From Maribacter sedimenticola (GTDB taxonomy: Bacteria > Bacteroidota > Bacteroidia > Flavobacteriales > Flavobacteriaceae): a stretch of 64,000 bases of DNA. Positions 26,330 to 35,244 of this stretch are shown piece after piece. The notes beneath the pieces were generated by a model, which did no database searches, was not told the origin of the DNA, and saw only the letters and a program-made list of their open reading frames with translations. The DNA lies in contig NZ_FZNV01000001.1 in assembly GCF_900188415.1 (NCBI RefSeq), positions 1,019,501 through 1,083,500 on the forward strand, written 5' to 3'. A program made the position numbers and the translations under genes. Within the stretch, counting starts at the first letter, position 1. Every line of letters starts with the position of its first letter.

Positions 26330-27775
26330 TTACTTTTCTACATTAATAATTACCCGCTTATACCTTGTAAGTCTTGGAGTGCCATGGTCCGTAACGGCAA
26401 GGATGATATGCATAGTTCCAGTTCCTGGTGGCATTACCCGACTTTTTTTTATTTTCAGCCATGCTTTTGGTTGATCATGGTCATTAATATCATGCTTGAT
26501 ACCAGTGCTTGAATTTGACATGGCACGCGTTCCAGCTTCTTCATAACAAAACCATTCATAAGAAAGGGAATCACCATCTGGATCAATAGAACTAGTAGCG
26601 CTTAATTTTACTATTTCTCCTGGCTTAGCATTAATATATTCCGGATGATCTAATGTTATAATCGGTGGGTGATTTGCTTCGTCGTATGATTTTATAGTCC
26701 AGTCCATCCGGGCAGAGAAGTCATTCTGATAGGCATTTCGCCATCGCCATATGGTTGCGTGGTTTGTGGTATGCCATTCTCCATCAAAACCAAAGACTTC
26801 ATCTTGAACATTTGTCCAAATAGCTCTTGTTTCCGGTTCTATGAACCATTTTTCAGTTTTAGGTACATATAGTTCATACCGACCACCCCAGCCACCCCAA
26901 TCTGGACGCTCTGGAGTATTCAGCCCATTATTTATTAAATGAAGGAAAGATGGTGAATCACCTTCCATCATGTACTTCCAATTAGGGTACATAGCCCCTA
27001 ATGGTCCTTTTTCTCTTATATTTTTTTCTAACCACTCATTGGTAATTAGTGAAAAATCGGCTCCATCAAATCTTCCATGAAATTTATCCCCCCCAATTGC
27101 TATCCAAGTAGCGTGGTGGAAACCGCCTCCAGCATTAATACCGGGAGTAACAATATAGAACAGCTCTGGAAATTCTTTTCTTATCCATGGACCACTATTA
27201 TCTTGATCTGAAATTGCATATACACGAAGTTTGGAGACAAATTTTAGTAATTCTTGTTTTGACCTGGTATCACGTACTTTCCAAAGAGCTTGTGCCAATA
27301 CATTTGGTCCACCCCAAACCGTAACCCACAATGGCCGATCATCTTCTTTGTCAACTGCATTTATGAGCAATTCAGAACCTTGGGAATCTTTTCCTTTTCC
27401 TACACCATCCATGCCCTTTAATGCAATACCTTCAGAAATAGATGATATGAGTTTATTTTCTGTAGGAAATCCTGGTTCATGTAACTCTAAATTATCTCTG
27501 ACCTTGCCATAAGCACGTACAATATTATCTATATATTTTTTTTCAATGGAATTATTTCCTCCGAAAGGGGTAGCTATAATACCTTCTACATCAAAATGAT
27601 TGGCGTATGTTAAAAAACGGACTAAAGACATTTGATCATCTGGATCGCCACCAATATCCGTGAGAACTACAATTCTGGTTTTTTCTTGGGCATATGAACA
27701 GCATGCAGTTATTAAATACATTACAGTATAAAGAATCACCTTTAATTTTGACCTCAAAAATATCCTCGTTCTCAT
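26330..27775 (-). CDS. DUF1593 nucleoside-hydrolase-like protein (copy 1)
   Basis: An exported protein of 481 residues from the ATG at 27775 (MRTRIFLRSK); an ATG at 27802 would add nine residues. The N-terminal domain (about 30-330) is the Sde182/DUF1593 fold related to nucleoside hydrolases, with the Asp cluster VVLTDIGGDPDDQ. The C-terminal part (about 370-480) is an Ig-like domain beginning around NHPPIITLDHPEY and ending in RYKRVIINVEK. Family members occur in plant-polymer loci, but I know of no established reaction. Two more copies lie upstream in the same operon. A sugar hydrolase function is inference from the fold. Confidence 0.85.
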   Translation of the reverse strand: MRTRIFLRSKLKVILYTVMYLITACCSYAQEKTRIVVLTDIGGDPDDQMSLVRFLTYANHFDVEGIIATPFGGNNSIEKKYIDNIVRAYGKVRDNLELHEPGFPTENKLISSISEGIALKGMDGVGKGKDSQGSELLINAVDKEDDRPLWVTVWGGPNVLAQALWKVRDTRSKQELLKFVSKLRVYAISDQDNSGPWIRKEFPELFYIVTPGINAGGGFHHATWIAIGGDKFHGRFDGADFSLITNEWLEKNIREKGPLGAMYPNWKYMMEGDSPSFLHLINNGLNTPERPDWGGWGGRYELYVPKTEKWFIEPETRAIWTNVQDEVFGFDGEWHTTNHATIWRWRNAYQNDFSARMDWTIKSYDEANHPPIITLDHPEYINAKPGEIVKLSATSSIDPDGDSLSYEWFCYEEAGTRAMSNSSTGIKHDINDHDQPKAWLKIKKSRVMPPGTGTMHIILAVTDHGTPRLTRYKRVIINVEK

Positions 27776-27816
27776 TTCTTTTCTACATACTAGTGGATCC
27801 ATTATTTTGTTTTAAA

Positions 27817-29304
27817 TCAATTGTCTGTTCTAAGCACTAAAATGGCATCTTCCCATCCACTCGGTGGCAGCATATTTCTGGATTCAGACGCATTAAAATT
27901 CTTTACAGGTTCCCTTTCCCCATTTCTTGGATAAAACCAATAGGCCGTTGCATTTTTGGGTAATATATTACTGATCTCACAACCCGAGTTATTGGAAAAG
28001 TAAACCAAGGCCATATTGTTCGTAGTGGTGGTTACGGCTGTTTTTAAACTTTCCCCTTGGCCAACTCCAGAAATTATGTTGCCATTAGGTACCCAATTTT
28101 GCCAGTTATGCTCTATAAGAAATTGTTTATTGATAGCGGTAAGTTGTTTAGCTGCAGGAAAATCTAATGCCTGTTGCCAAGTATACCCACAATTGTAATC
28201 TCCTTCATTTCCGCGCATAGACCATATGGGGCCTGCACCGTAAGTGTGGCCTGCACCGCCAGCAAAAAAGGTATAATAAAATTGTCTGCGTACACGAAGA
28301 GGGGTAGACCAGCCACATTCATTTCTATAGGAACCATATTCATAGGAACCTTCCAAAAAAAGACTGGGTTTTGTGGGTTCTTTTAGTTCATAGTCTCGTA
28401 ACATGGTAGGGAATACTTGGTCAATTTCTTTCCATACCTCTACACCATTTGCCGTGAGCCATTCATCTTTATGAAACCAGTTCGATGAATTATCAGGGGC
28501 ATCCCCATCTGGGTGAAAGGTTATAAATATATCGTTCCACACGTCATGCTTTTCATTCCATTTTGGCTTTTGTCCTGTTTTACCCTGGGCAAGCCCTTCT
28601 GCCATAGCCCTAAAAATAGCACGCTTATCCCATGATTGTTGCTTTACATTCTTATCATAACCATTTAGCTGTGCCTTTGCATCACCGCCCAATACCCAAA
28701 TGATGTTGGGTTTATCTTTATAGCGTTTTCCTAAAAAAGCACCATAAATTCTTGCTTCCTCTTCATTGAACTCTTGCTGATTTCCTCCCATTTGTGGTGT
28801 AATATATGCTCTGCCCCAACAAGGTAATAGTGCCAAATACATTCCTCTTTTTTTAACAGCCTCAACGGCATAATCCATATGGTCCCAATAATCATTGGGT
28901 GCGGTACTGCTTCCGCCTTTTACTATCAAGGGCTCTGAGGTGTTTGGATCATCTGCCGCACCTGCAAAAGGTCTAAAGCCATAGGTATTGGCTGCATTAT
29001 GTGGTCCCATTTTCATTCCTCCACCATGTGGAAACCAAAATGCTACGGTTTGTATTACTGTAAAACCTAGCGCTTTTCGATTATCCAAATAAGTGTCTAT
29101 TTCTTCACGGGTCAATTGTTGAATCATACCCCAACCGGTATCTCCCAACCATAAAAAAGGCGTACCATCATCGTGTGTTATAAAATGTTTGTTTTCTGAT
29201 ACGTTCAATTTACCATGGTCTTGCCAAGGGGTTTGAGCCTTGTTTGCTAATGGTAACCCTACAAGGAAAACCATTGCCACAAGTTTAAATGTTAACTGTT
29301 TCAT
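27817..29304 (-). CDS. GH140-type (DUF4038) glycoside hydrolase, apiosidase-like
   Basis: A 495-residue secreted protein with a signal peptide (to about residue 23, LANKAQ). The DUF4038 catalytic TIM barrel shows PFLWLGDTGWGM near residue 50, NIIWVLGGDAK near 205 (candidate acid Asp) and LFLEGSYEYGS near 318 (candidate nucleophile Glu); the C-terminal 90 residues form the collagen-binding-like domain that goes with it. The characterised GH140 enzyme releases apiose from galacturonan side chains in RG-II. In this locus it suggests an apiose-bearing pectin. It stands between two DUF1593 genes (14 and 37 bp gaps). Confidence 0.85.
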   Translation of the reverse strand: MKQLTFKLVAMVFLVGLPLANKAQTPWQDHGKLNVSENKHFITHDDGTPFLWLGDTGWGMIQQLTREEIDTYLDNRKALGFTVIQTVAFWFPHGGGMKMGPHNAANTYGFRPFAGAADDPNTSEPLIVKGGSSTAPNDYWDHMDYAVEAVKKRGMYLALLPCWGRAYITPQMGGNQQEFNEEEARIYGAFLGKRYKDKPNIIWVLGGDAKAQLNGYDKNVKQQSWDKRAIFRAMAEGLAQGKTGQKPKWNEKHDVWNDIFITFHPDGDAPDNSSNWFHKDEWLTANGVEVWKEIDQVFPTMLRDYELKEPTKPSLFLEGSYEYGSYRNECGWSTPLRVRRQFYYTFFAGGAGHTYGAGPIWSMRGNEGDYNCGYTWQQALDFPAAKQLTAINKQFLIEHNWQNWVPNGNIISGVGQGESLKTAVTTTTNNMALVYFSNNSGCEISNILPKNATAYWFYPRNGEREPVKNFNASESRNMLPPSGWEDAILVLRTDN

Positions 29305-29341
29305 AAGTGTGCCTTTTTAGTTGATGATTCATTTTACTTCA

Positions 29342-30799
29342 TCATTGAACAGTAATTATTACACGCTGATATCTTGTTAGTTTTGGGCTCCCGTTATCAT
29401 TTACTTCACAGATAATATGAATAGTGTCCCCTGATTTGGCATCTGCTGGAACTTGTAAACTCAATTTACTTGTGTTGGTAGGTGAAAAATTTATTGTGCC
29501 GGTGTAGGTGCCAGCTTCACTATAATTCCACCACGAAAATGTAAGTGCATTACCATCTGGGTCATAACTATCCTTAGCGTCAAATTCGATAGTAGCCCCA
29601 GGTGTTGAGGTAATATCCAATTTACTGTTAAGTTTAACTACTGGCGGATGATTTGCATTTTCATAGGATTCAATACACCAATCTGCACGGGCCGCAAAAT
29701 CATTTTGTAATGCATCTGCCCAGCGGGTAATGGGCTTAAAATATTGTTCCATTAAGGTTTGGTTTTCTGGATAGGTATTCCGCATATAACTGCGACCCCA
29801 GGCCGTTTGGGTAAACCATCTTCCTTCAGGATAGCTATAGTTGGGTTCTGGAACCGGATCTAGCCACGTATTATTCCGAACGTTTACATACCTACCGCCC
29901 CAACCCCCATACCCAGGAGATTCTAATGACCTTAAGCCTGTAGGAATCATATGAAAAAAAGCAGGCGAATCGCCTTCAGACCTAAAAGAACCTTTAGTCT
30001 TTGGGTCTCCAGCACTAAACCCTTCTTTATCATCGGTACTTTTTACTGCTTCGTATAATGAACAAAGTGGGCCATGATTTTCTAGTATATTGGTAGTCAT
30101 CCATTCTGAGTTGAAAAATTTTAATTTAACCTTTGGCATAATCTTATCCCAGAAGTATGCAACTGCCATAAATTGGTCAGAAATAATTGTTGGAATGTTA
30201 TATTTTCCCCAATGTGGTAGAATATATTTTTGATACGTATTGTCTTGTTCCCAAATAAAATAGAATCTTATTTTTTTAGCAACTTGCTCCATTTTATCTG
30301 GATGTTCTTCCTCAATGCTTTTTAAAGCCCTTGCAATAGTATTTGTGCCGCCCCATGCTTGTAGCCAGATGGGATTATTATCCGTTTCATCTAATAATAC
30401 TTTTACGATATGTTGTGAGCCAGGGGTAATGCTTTCCATTTCGCCCTCGTCTTCTACATTTCCTAAAAAATTGATAGATTTTAAATAATCCGCAGTAGGG
30501 TACGCTTTATCATGTAGTATTAAATTAGGGTGAATTTTCTCATAGGCATCTAAAAAAGGGTCTATCCAATCATCACCTGCCCATCTATGTCCATGCCAAT
30601 GATACTGTGAACTAGAAGTTATTATTCCTTCAATATCCCATTCATTGGCATATAATAAAAAACGAACCATTGAGCATTCATCATCTATCTCACCATCTGA
30701 GGTAACAATAATTCTAGGTTTTACCTCTTCTGATTGTGCCCTACTAATCGTAAATATCCCTAAAAAGAGTATACCGGTTATGATTATTTTTTTATTCAT
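29342..30799 (-). CDS. DUF1593 nucleoside-hydrolase-like protein (copy 2)
   Basis: A 485-residue exported protein (signal peptide to about residue 21, ISRAQ) with the same plan as copy 1: a nucleoside-hydrolase-like domain and a C-terminal Ig-like domain that starts at NHPPVVKLNSKLD and ends RYQRVIITVQ. The Asp cluster differs: IIVTSDGEIDDECS instead of GGDPDD, so the metal site or substrate may have changed. It lies 12 bp after copy 3 and 37 bp before the GH140 gene. Confidence 0.85.
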   Translation of the reverse strand: MNKKIIITGILFLGIFTISRAQSEEVKPRIIVTSDGEIDDECSMVRFLLYANEWDIEGIITSSSQYHWHGHRWAGDDWIDPFLDAYEKIHPNLILHDKAYPTADYLKSINFLGNVEDEGEMESITPGSQHIVKVLLDETDNNPIWLQAWGGTNTIARALKSIEEEHPDKMEQVAKKIRFYFIWEQDNTYQKYILPHWGKYNIPTIISDQFMAVAYFWDKIMPKVKLKFFNSEWMTTNILENHGPLCSLYEAVKSTDDKEGFSAGDPKTKGSFRSEGDSPAFFHMIPTGLRSLESPGYGGWGGRYVNVRNNTWLDPVPEPNYSYPEGRWFTQTAWGRSYMRNTYPENQTLMEQYFKPITRWADALQNDFAARADWCIESYENANHPPVVKLNSKLDITSTPGATIEFDAKDSYDPDGNALTFSWWNYSEAGTYTGTINFSPTNTSKLSLQVPADAKSGDTIHIICEVNDNGSPKLTRYQRVIITVQ

Positions 30800-30811
30800 A
30801 ATTAATTGAAT

Positions 30812-32113
30812 TTATTTTAGCCATGACCATCTTTCCGCCCAATCTTCCAAAAATTCCTTTCTATGTTTTGAAACTGTTTTAGCACCCTGTTGGTCCTTAA
30901 TAAAATAGTTAGTGTCTTTAATATCGCTGTACCAATTTGAGCCAAGTTTGTAGTCGTCTTTAGCTAATTTCCCAGGCCAAGGAGTCGTGCTTATATAGGC
31001 ACCTTTTTGGTCATTTAATTCTGGGGTATCGCTTCGTGATGAATAATTGCCTTTTTCCGGTTTTTTTGGAGAATATCGTACGCCATACGTATAGTCATCT
31101 ATATAATAACCTGGCCACGTTTGGTTGTTTGCCGTAAATTCGAAGGCAGTAGCGTTTTTTGATACTACGGATAACGGGCCTTTAAATCGATATTCTAAAA
31201 CGGCATAGGCTGTTACGGTATCATTGATTGTACTATTACCTTCAAAAATAGTTCTTGAGCTATGTTCAATAGGAGAAAATCTGCCGCCCCAACTTTCACT
31301 GGTTGGATCATTGGGATCTCCGTGCATTAGATAGGCTAGGGAAGGGGTATCTCCCATTTTTATTTCACCATTGTAATAATTTTTAAAGGCGTTACCCATA
31401 GCGCCATTACCTTTTATAAAATTATCATAATAGACATCACCTTTCAATTCTTCTGACGAATCTTCGTCCATAAACCAGCCTCTGTATGTAGCATTGGCTT
31501 CAATCATCCATAAGTCTGGGTGATGTTCCGCTATATAGGCATACGCATTTACACTCCATTTTTTATTGGGTCCGCCGATCCAGTATACTTTTATTTTTTC
31601 TTTAATTTCAGGGGCGTCATGAAGGGCCTGTGCCAAATCCTCTAGACCTCCCCAAATCAGCACCCATAATGGTTGTTCACTTTTCTTTTTAGCACTTTTT
31701 ATAAGCCAATTAGAGCCTTCGGTAGGATTGGAATAGCCTTTATATGGTGCCGCATCTATAGCTCCTTGTTTTACAACGTTCCTTAATTCATCCGGTAAAG
31801 GAAAGCCGTCAGACTTGACTTTTAACTTATCATAATCCTTTTCATAAAGGGCAATCATATCCAAAAAATCACTTGTCCTTCCATTTCCGTAAGGAGAAGA
31901 AATAAGTCCTTCAATATTAAAACGGTCTGCATACATGAATAAATGAATGGCAGATTGAAAATCATCTGGATCTGTACCACCAATATCAGAACTGATAATG
32001 ATCCTAGGCTTTACCTCTTGTTCTGTTGCCGATGTACAATTGTAAAATGATGCAACGAACAGGGTAGCCATCCAAATTTTTAAATGGTATAACATGTTGG
32101 ACTTTTGTTGCAT
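30812..32113 (-). CDS. DUF1593 nucleoside-hydrolase-like protein (copy 3, short)
   Basis: A 433-residue exported protein, shorter than its two neighbours because the C-terminal Ig-like domain is absent. The Asp cluster is IISSDIGGTDPDDFQ. A signal sequence ends near FYNCTS, and the Cys there may be acylated. The start may be the first Met or the one at residue 7. Its C-terminal third, rich in Trp/Tyr and Asp, is unlike that of the other copies. It lies 37 bp after the GH43 gene. Confidence 0.82.
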   Translation of the reverse strand: MQQKSNMLYHLKIWMATLFVASFYNCTSATEQEVKPRIIISSDIGGTDPDDFQSAIHLFMYADRFNIEGLISSPYGNGRTSDFLDMIALYEKDYDKLKVKSDGFPLPDELRNVVKQGAIDAAPYKGYSNPTEGSNWLIKSAKKKSEQPLWVLIWGGLEDLAQALHDAPEIKEKIKVYWIGGPNKKWSVNAYAYIAEHHPDLWMIEANATYRGWFMDEDSSEELKGDVYYDNFIKGNGAMGNAFKNYYNGEIKMGDTPSLAYLMHGDPNDPTSESWGGRFSPIEHSSRTIFEGNSTINDTVTAYAVLEYRFKGPLSVVSKNATAFEFTANNQTWPGYYIDDYTYGVRYSPKKPEKGNYSSRSDTPELNDQKGAYISTTPWPGKLAKDDYKLGSNWYSDIKDTNYFIKDQQGAKTVSKHRKEFLEDWAERWSWLK

Positions 32114-32150
32114 ATTTTAAGTTTTATTATAGTTAGAAATTTATGTGCAT

Positions 32151-33776
32151 TTAGTTTGATATTTTAAACCAATCAATATCAGCATAGCCGCCACGTTTAG
32201 CTTCTTGGGTACTTATACAGAACAACCCTATTTTGGCACCCATCCATTTGCCGGGTTGCGCCTTAAAAGGTTTGCCAATCTTGGTATATTTTTTTCCATT
32301 TTCAGAAAAACTAAATTGACACATTGCATCTGGCCCTTCAATATTCACTTTTAGATAAACTGAATTGGATTTAAGACTTACTTTTTCTTGCAATTGTTCC
32401 GGTGTTCCTTCTTCTGCCTTCAAGGCCACGTTTTGTGTTAGAAAATACCCGTTACTATCATGTTCAATACTCAACGTAGCATAGTCCATACCCATGATAA
32501 TCAATCCGGCAGATTTTCCTTGTTCGGCTTCTTCCGGAACCAATGTAATTTTAGTACTGGCTTCAAACGTAGGCGCAGGGAATTTTTGTAATAATAAATT
32601 GGGAACCATCCAAAGATTAGGAGCATCGGGAGGTTTTATAGCAAACAACCTTAAAAAATCATTACCGGGTAATTTTGCATGCCATACCACTTCTGGATTT
32701 GCATTCCATTGCCATTGCAATCCTATTCCAAAATTTGTGAACATATCGGTTTCTTGCGGTGTAATGATAGGATGTACACTACCAACATCCGGTTTTTTAT
32801 AGGTAGCGATTGGTTCGCCTATACCATTCTTATCCAAATCCTTACCCATTACAGGCCAATCATTTTTCCATTGCATTGGCTGTAGGTGAACTATACGTCC
32901 ATAGGCATCTACATCTTGAAAGTGATAGAACCATGATTCTCCAGTTTGTGTTTCTACCCACGCACCTTGATGAGGGCCATTTATAGTGGTAGAACCTTGT
33001 TCCAATACAACTTTTTCTTCATAAGGTCCATAAATATTCTTGGAACGGAGTATGAGCTGCCACCCTGTGGAGACCCCACCAGCAGGAGCGAATATATAGT
33101 AATAGCCATTTCGTTTATAGAATTTTGAGCCTTCAACAGTTTTATGGTTTTCATGACCATCAAAAACATGAATTCCTTGGTCCAGGACTTTGGTACCTTC
33201 TACATTCATTTTGTTCACGGAGAGTAAACTTTTTACTCCGGTTCTACTTCCTGCATAAGCATGTACCAAATATGCATTACCATCATCGTCCCATAGGGGA
33301 GAGGGATCAATAAGACCTTTACCTTCCATTACCAGCACTGGCTTATCCCATTCTCCAAAAGGATCTTTAGTTTTAACCATGTAAATACCAAAATCCGGGT
33401 CGCCCCAATAGATATAAATTTCTTCATTATGGTAACGAATACTTGGAGCCCAGACCCCTTTTCCATGTTGGGGTATCTTAAAGGTTTCAACGGGTACTTG
33501 CATTGGCAATGCATGATTGACGAGCACCCAATTAATCATGTCTTTTGAATGCAGAATAGGTAGGCCGGGAGCTGCATTAAAACTTGATGCGGTCATAAAA
33601 TAATCGTTTCCTACGCGGATTATGTCCGGGTCTGAATAATCTGCATACAGTATAGGATTTTTAAACGTGCCATCTCCATTATCCGCTACCCAAGTACTTG
33701 ATATTTTAGGCTCATTGCTTTGTGCACAGCAAAAGGTTGTGAGAACAGTGATAATAAGTGCGCTAAAAAATTTCAT
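32151..33776 (-). CDS. GH43 family glycoside hydrolase
   Basis: A 541-residue secreted protein (signal peptide to about residue 18, FCCAQ). The five-bladed propeller of GH43 has the catalytic base Asp in ADYSDPDIIR near residue 48, the pKa-tuning Asp in LIDPSPLWDDDG near 157 and the acid Glu in TVEGSKFYKRNG near 213. A C-terminal concanavalin-like domain (about 350-541) is of the type found in beta-xylosidases. It probably removes xylose or arabinose from pectin side chains; the exact sugar is not readable here. 36 bp after the GH28 gene. Confidence 0.9.
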   Translation of the reverse strand: MKFFSALIITVLTTFCCAQSNEPKISSTWVADNGDGTFKNPILYADYSDPDIIRVGNDYFMTASSFNAAPGLPILHSKDMINWVLVNHALPMQVPVETFKIPQHGKGVWAPSIRYHNEEIYIYWGDPDFGIYMVKTKDPFGEWDKPVLVMEGKGLIDPSPLWDDDGNAYLVHAYAGSRTGVKSLLSVNKMNVEGTKVLDQGIHVFDGHENHKTVEGSKFYKRNGYYYIFAPAGGVSTGWQLILRSKNIYGPYEEKVVLEQGSTTINGPHQGAWVETQTGESWFYHFQDVDAYGRIVHLQPMQWKNDWPVMGKDLDKNGIGEPIATYKKPDVGSVHPIITPQETDMFTNFGIGLQWQWNANPEVVWHAKLPGNDFLRLFAIKPPDAPNLWMVPNLLLQKFPAPTFEASTKITLVPEEAEQGKSAGLIIMGMDYATLSIEHDSNGYFLTQNVALKAEEGTPEQLQEKVSLKSNSVYLKVNIEGPDAMCQFSFSENGKKYTKIGKPFKAQPGKWMGAKIGLFCISTQEAKRGGYADIDWFKISN

Positions 33777-33812
33777 TTAATTCTAATTACAAAAAGTTGG
33801 TCTAAATATTTA

Positions 33813-35234
33813 CTAGTATGCCGTACCGTTAATGGAACTATTGGTAAACTGTACCGGTTCTGAATTTTCAACAGAAAGTGGTGTCTTGGCATTTTTAATA
33901 TGCACATTGGTAAAGGTGACGTTCTTTACAGGATTTTCTGTCCTACCTTTTATTAATACCCCATATTCACCACCATTTTCAACTTCAATATCTTCTAAAT
34001 GAATATTTTTTATCGATGGAATAAAATCACCTTCTTGATTGGCATAAATACCGTAATAGGTATTAATGCGCAACACGGCTTCCTTTACTTGCCCAACCTT
34101 AATATTTCTTACAAAGACATTTTCTACAAAACCCCCGCGTAGGGTATTCGTTTTTATACGGATGGCCCTATCTAAATTAGGACTGTCCATGCTACAATTT
34201 CTTACGAAAACATTTCTAACGCCTGCAGAAATTTCGCTACCCATTACCACACCACCATGGCCATCTTTCATAATACAATTTTCAACCACAATATTTTCAC
34301 TGGGGATATTTACGCGCCTCCCATCATTATTTCTTCCGGATTTAATGGCAATGCAATCGTCACCGGTGTCAAAGGTGCAATTGACGATATGTACATTTTT
34401 AGAATATTCCGGGTCGCAACCATCATTATTTGGTCCGTGGCTACGAACAGTGACACCATTTACAGTTACTGAATTAGATTTTATAGCGTGTATAACCCAA
34501 AAAGGTGCGTTTGTAAATGTAACTCCTTGTATCAAAACATTTTCACATTCAAAAGGTTCTAAAAAAGTGGGGCGTAACTGATGGCCCTCACCAAATATTC
34601 TTTCTGCTACCGGCGTACCTTCTTCGTTCATTTTACGTAATGCGGGTAAGTTATGGTCATCACGTTGCTGAGGGGTACCTTCTACATGGCCATATTTACT
34701 ATTGCCGCACCATGGCCACCAATTTTCATTGTCTGCCTGTCCGTCAAATGTACCTTTACCGGTTATAGCAATATTCTTTTGTTTATAGGCATATATCAAT
34801 GGGGAATAATTCATTAGTTCTACACCTTCATAAGAAGTATGGACCATGGGTAAATATGCTTTTTGGTCCGTACTGAACAATACGGTAGCCCCTTCATTTA
34901 AATGAAGGTTTACATTACTTTTTAAGTGAATGGGTCCAGTAAGAAATGCACCGGCCGGTACTATGACCTTGCCGCCTCCAGAATTGGAGCATTCAGCTAT
35001 AGCTTTTATAAACGCTTGGGTGTTATCGGTTTTACCATCCGCAAGTGCCCCAAAATCCATTATGTTGAATTCTTTATCCGGAAATTGTGGAATTTGAATA
35101 TTTTTAATAATTGAATCTGCTTGTGCAAAAACGTCTGCTTTTTCAGTTGTTTTGGGTTGTTCTTTACATGAGAAAGAAAGTAGACTACATATTAATGCAA
35201 TTGTAATTGTTGAAAGTATCCGCATTTTTTTCAT
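33813..35234 (-). CDS. GH28 polygalacturonase-type lipoprotein
   Basis: A 473-residue right-handed beta-helix enzyme that hydrolyses alpha-1,4-galacturonate links, probably from chain ends. The GH28 active-site set is complete: NNDGCDPEYS near residue 266, DTGDDCIAIKSG near 287, GHGGVVMGSE near 324 and RIK near 356. A lipobox (LLSFSCKEQ, Cys about 23) shows membrane anchoring. It is encoded 10 bp after the pectin methylesterase gene, so de-esterification and hydrolysis are made together. Rhamnogalacturonan or xylogalacturonan specificity cannot be excluded. Confidence 0.93.
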   Translation of the reverse strand: MKKMRILSTITIALICSLLSFSCKEQPKTTEKADVFAQADSIIKNIQIPQFPDKEFNIMDFGALADGKTDNTQAFIKAIAECSNSGGGKVIVPAGAFLTGPIHLKSNVNLHLNEGATVLFSTDQKAYLPMVHTSYEGVELMNYSPLIYAYKQKNIAITGKGTFDGQADNENWWPWCGNSKYGHVEGTPQQRDDHNLPALRKMNEEGTPVAERIFGEGHQLRPTFLEPFECENVLIQGVTFTNAPFWVIHAIKSNSVTVNGVTVRSHGPNNDGCDPEYSKNVHIVNCTFDTGDDCIAIKSGRNNDGRRVNIPSENIVVENCIMKDGHGGVVMGSEISAGVRNVFVRNCSMDSPNLDRAIRIKTNTLRGGFVENVFVRNIKVGQVKEAVLRINTYYGIYANQEGDFIPSIKNIHLEDIEVENGGEYGVLIKGRTENPVKNVTFTNVHIKNAKTPLSVENSEPVQFTNSSINGTAY

Positions 35235-35244
35235 AGGGGTTCAT

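Noticed and set aside
27789..27800. ACTAGTGGATCC resembles a cloning-vector polylinker (SpeI-BamHI)
   Set aside because: The match is only 12 bp, the flanks continue as normal genomic sequence with intact genes on both sides, and the operon order is not broken. Chance is the simpler explanation.
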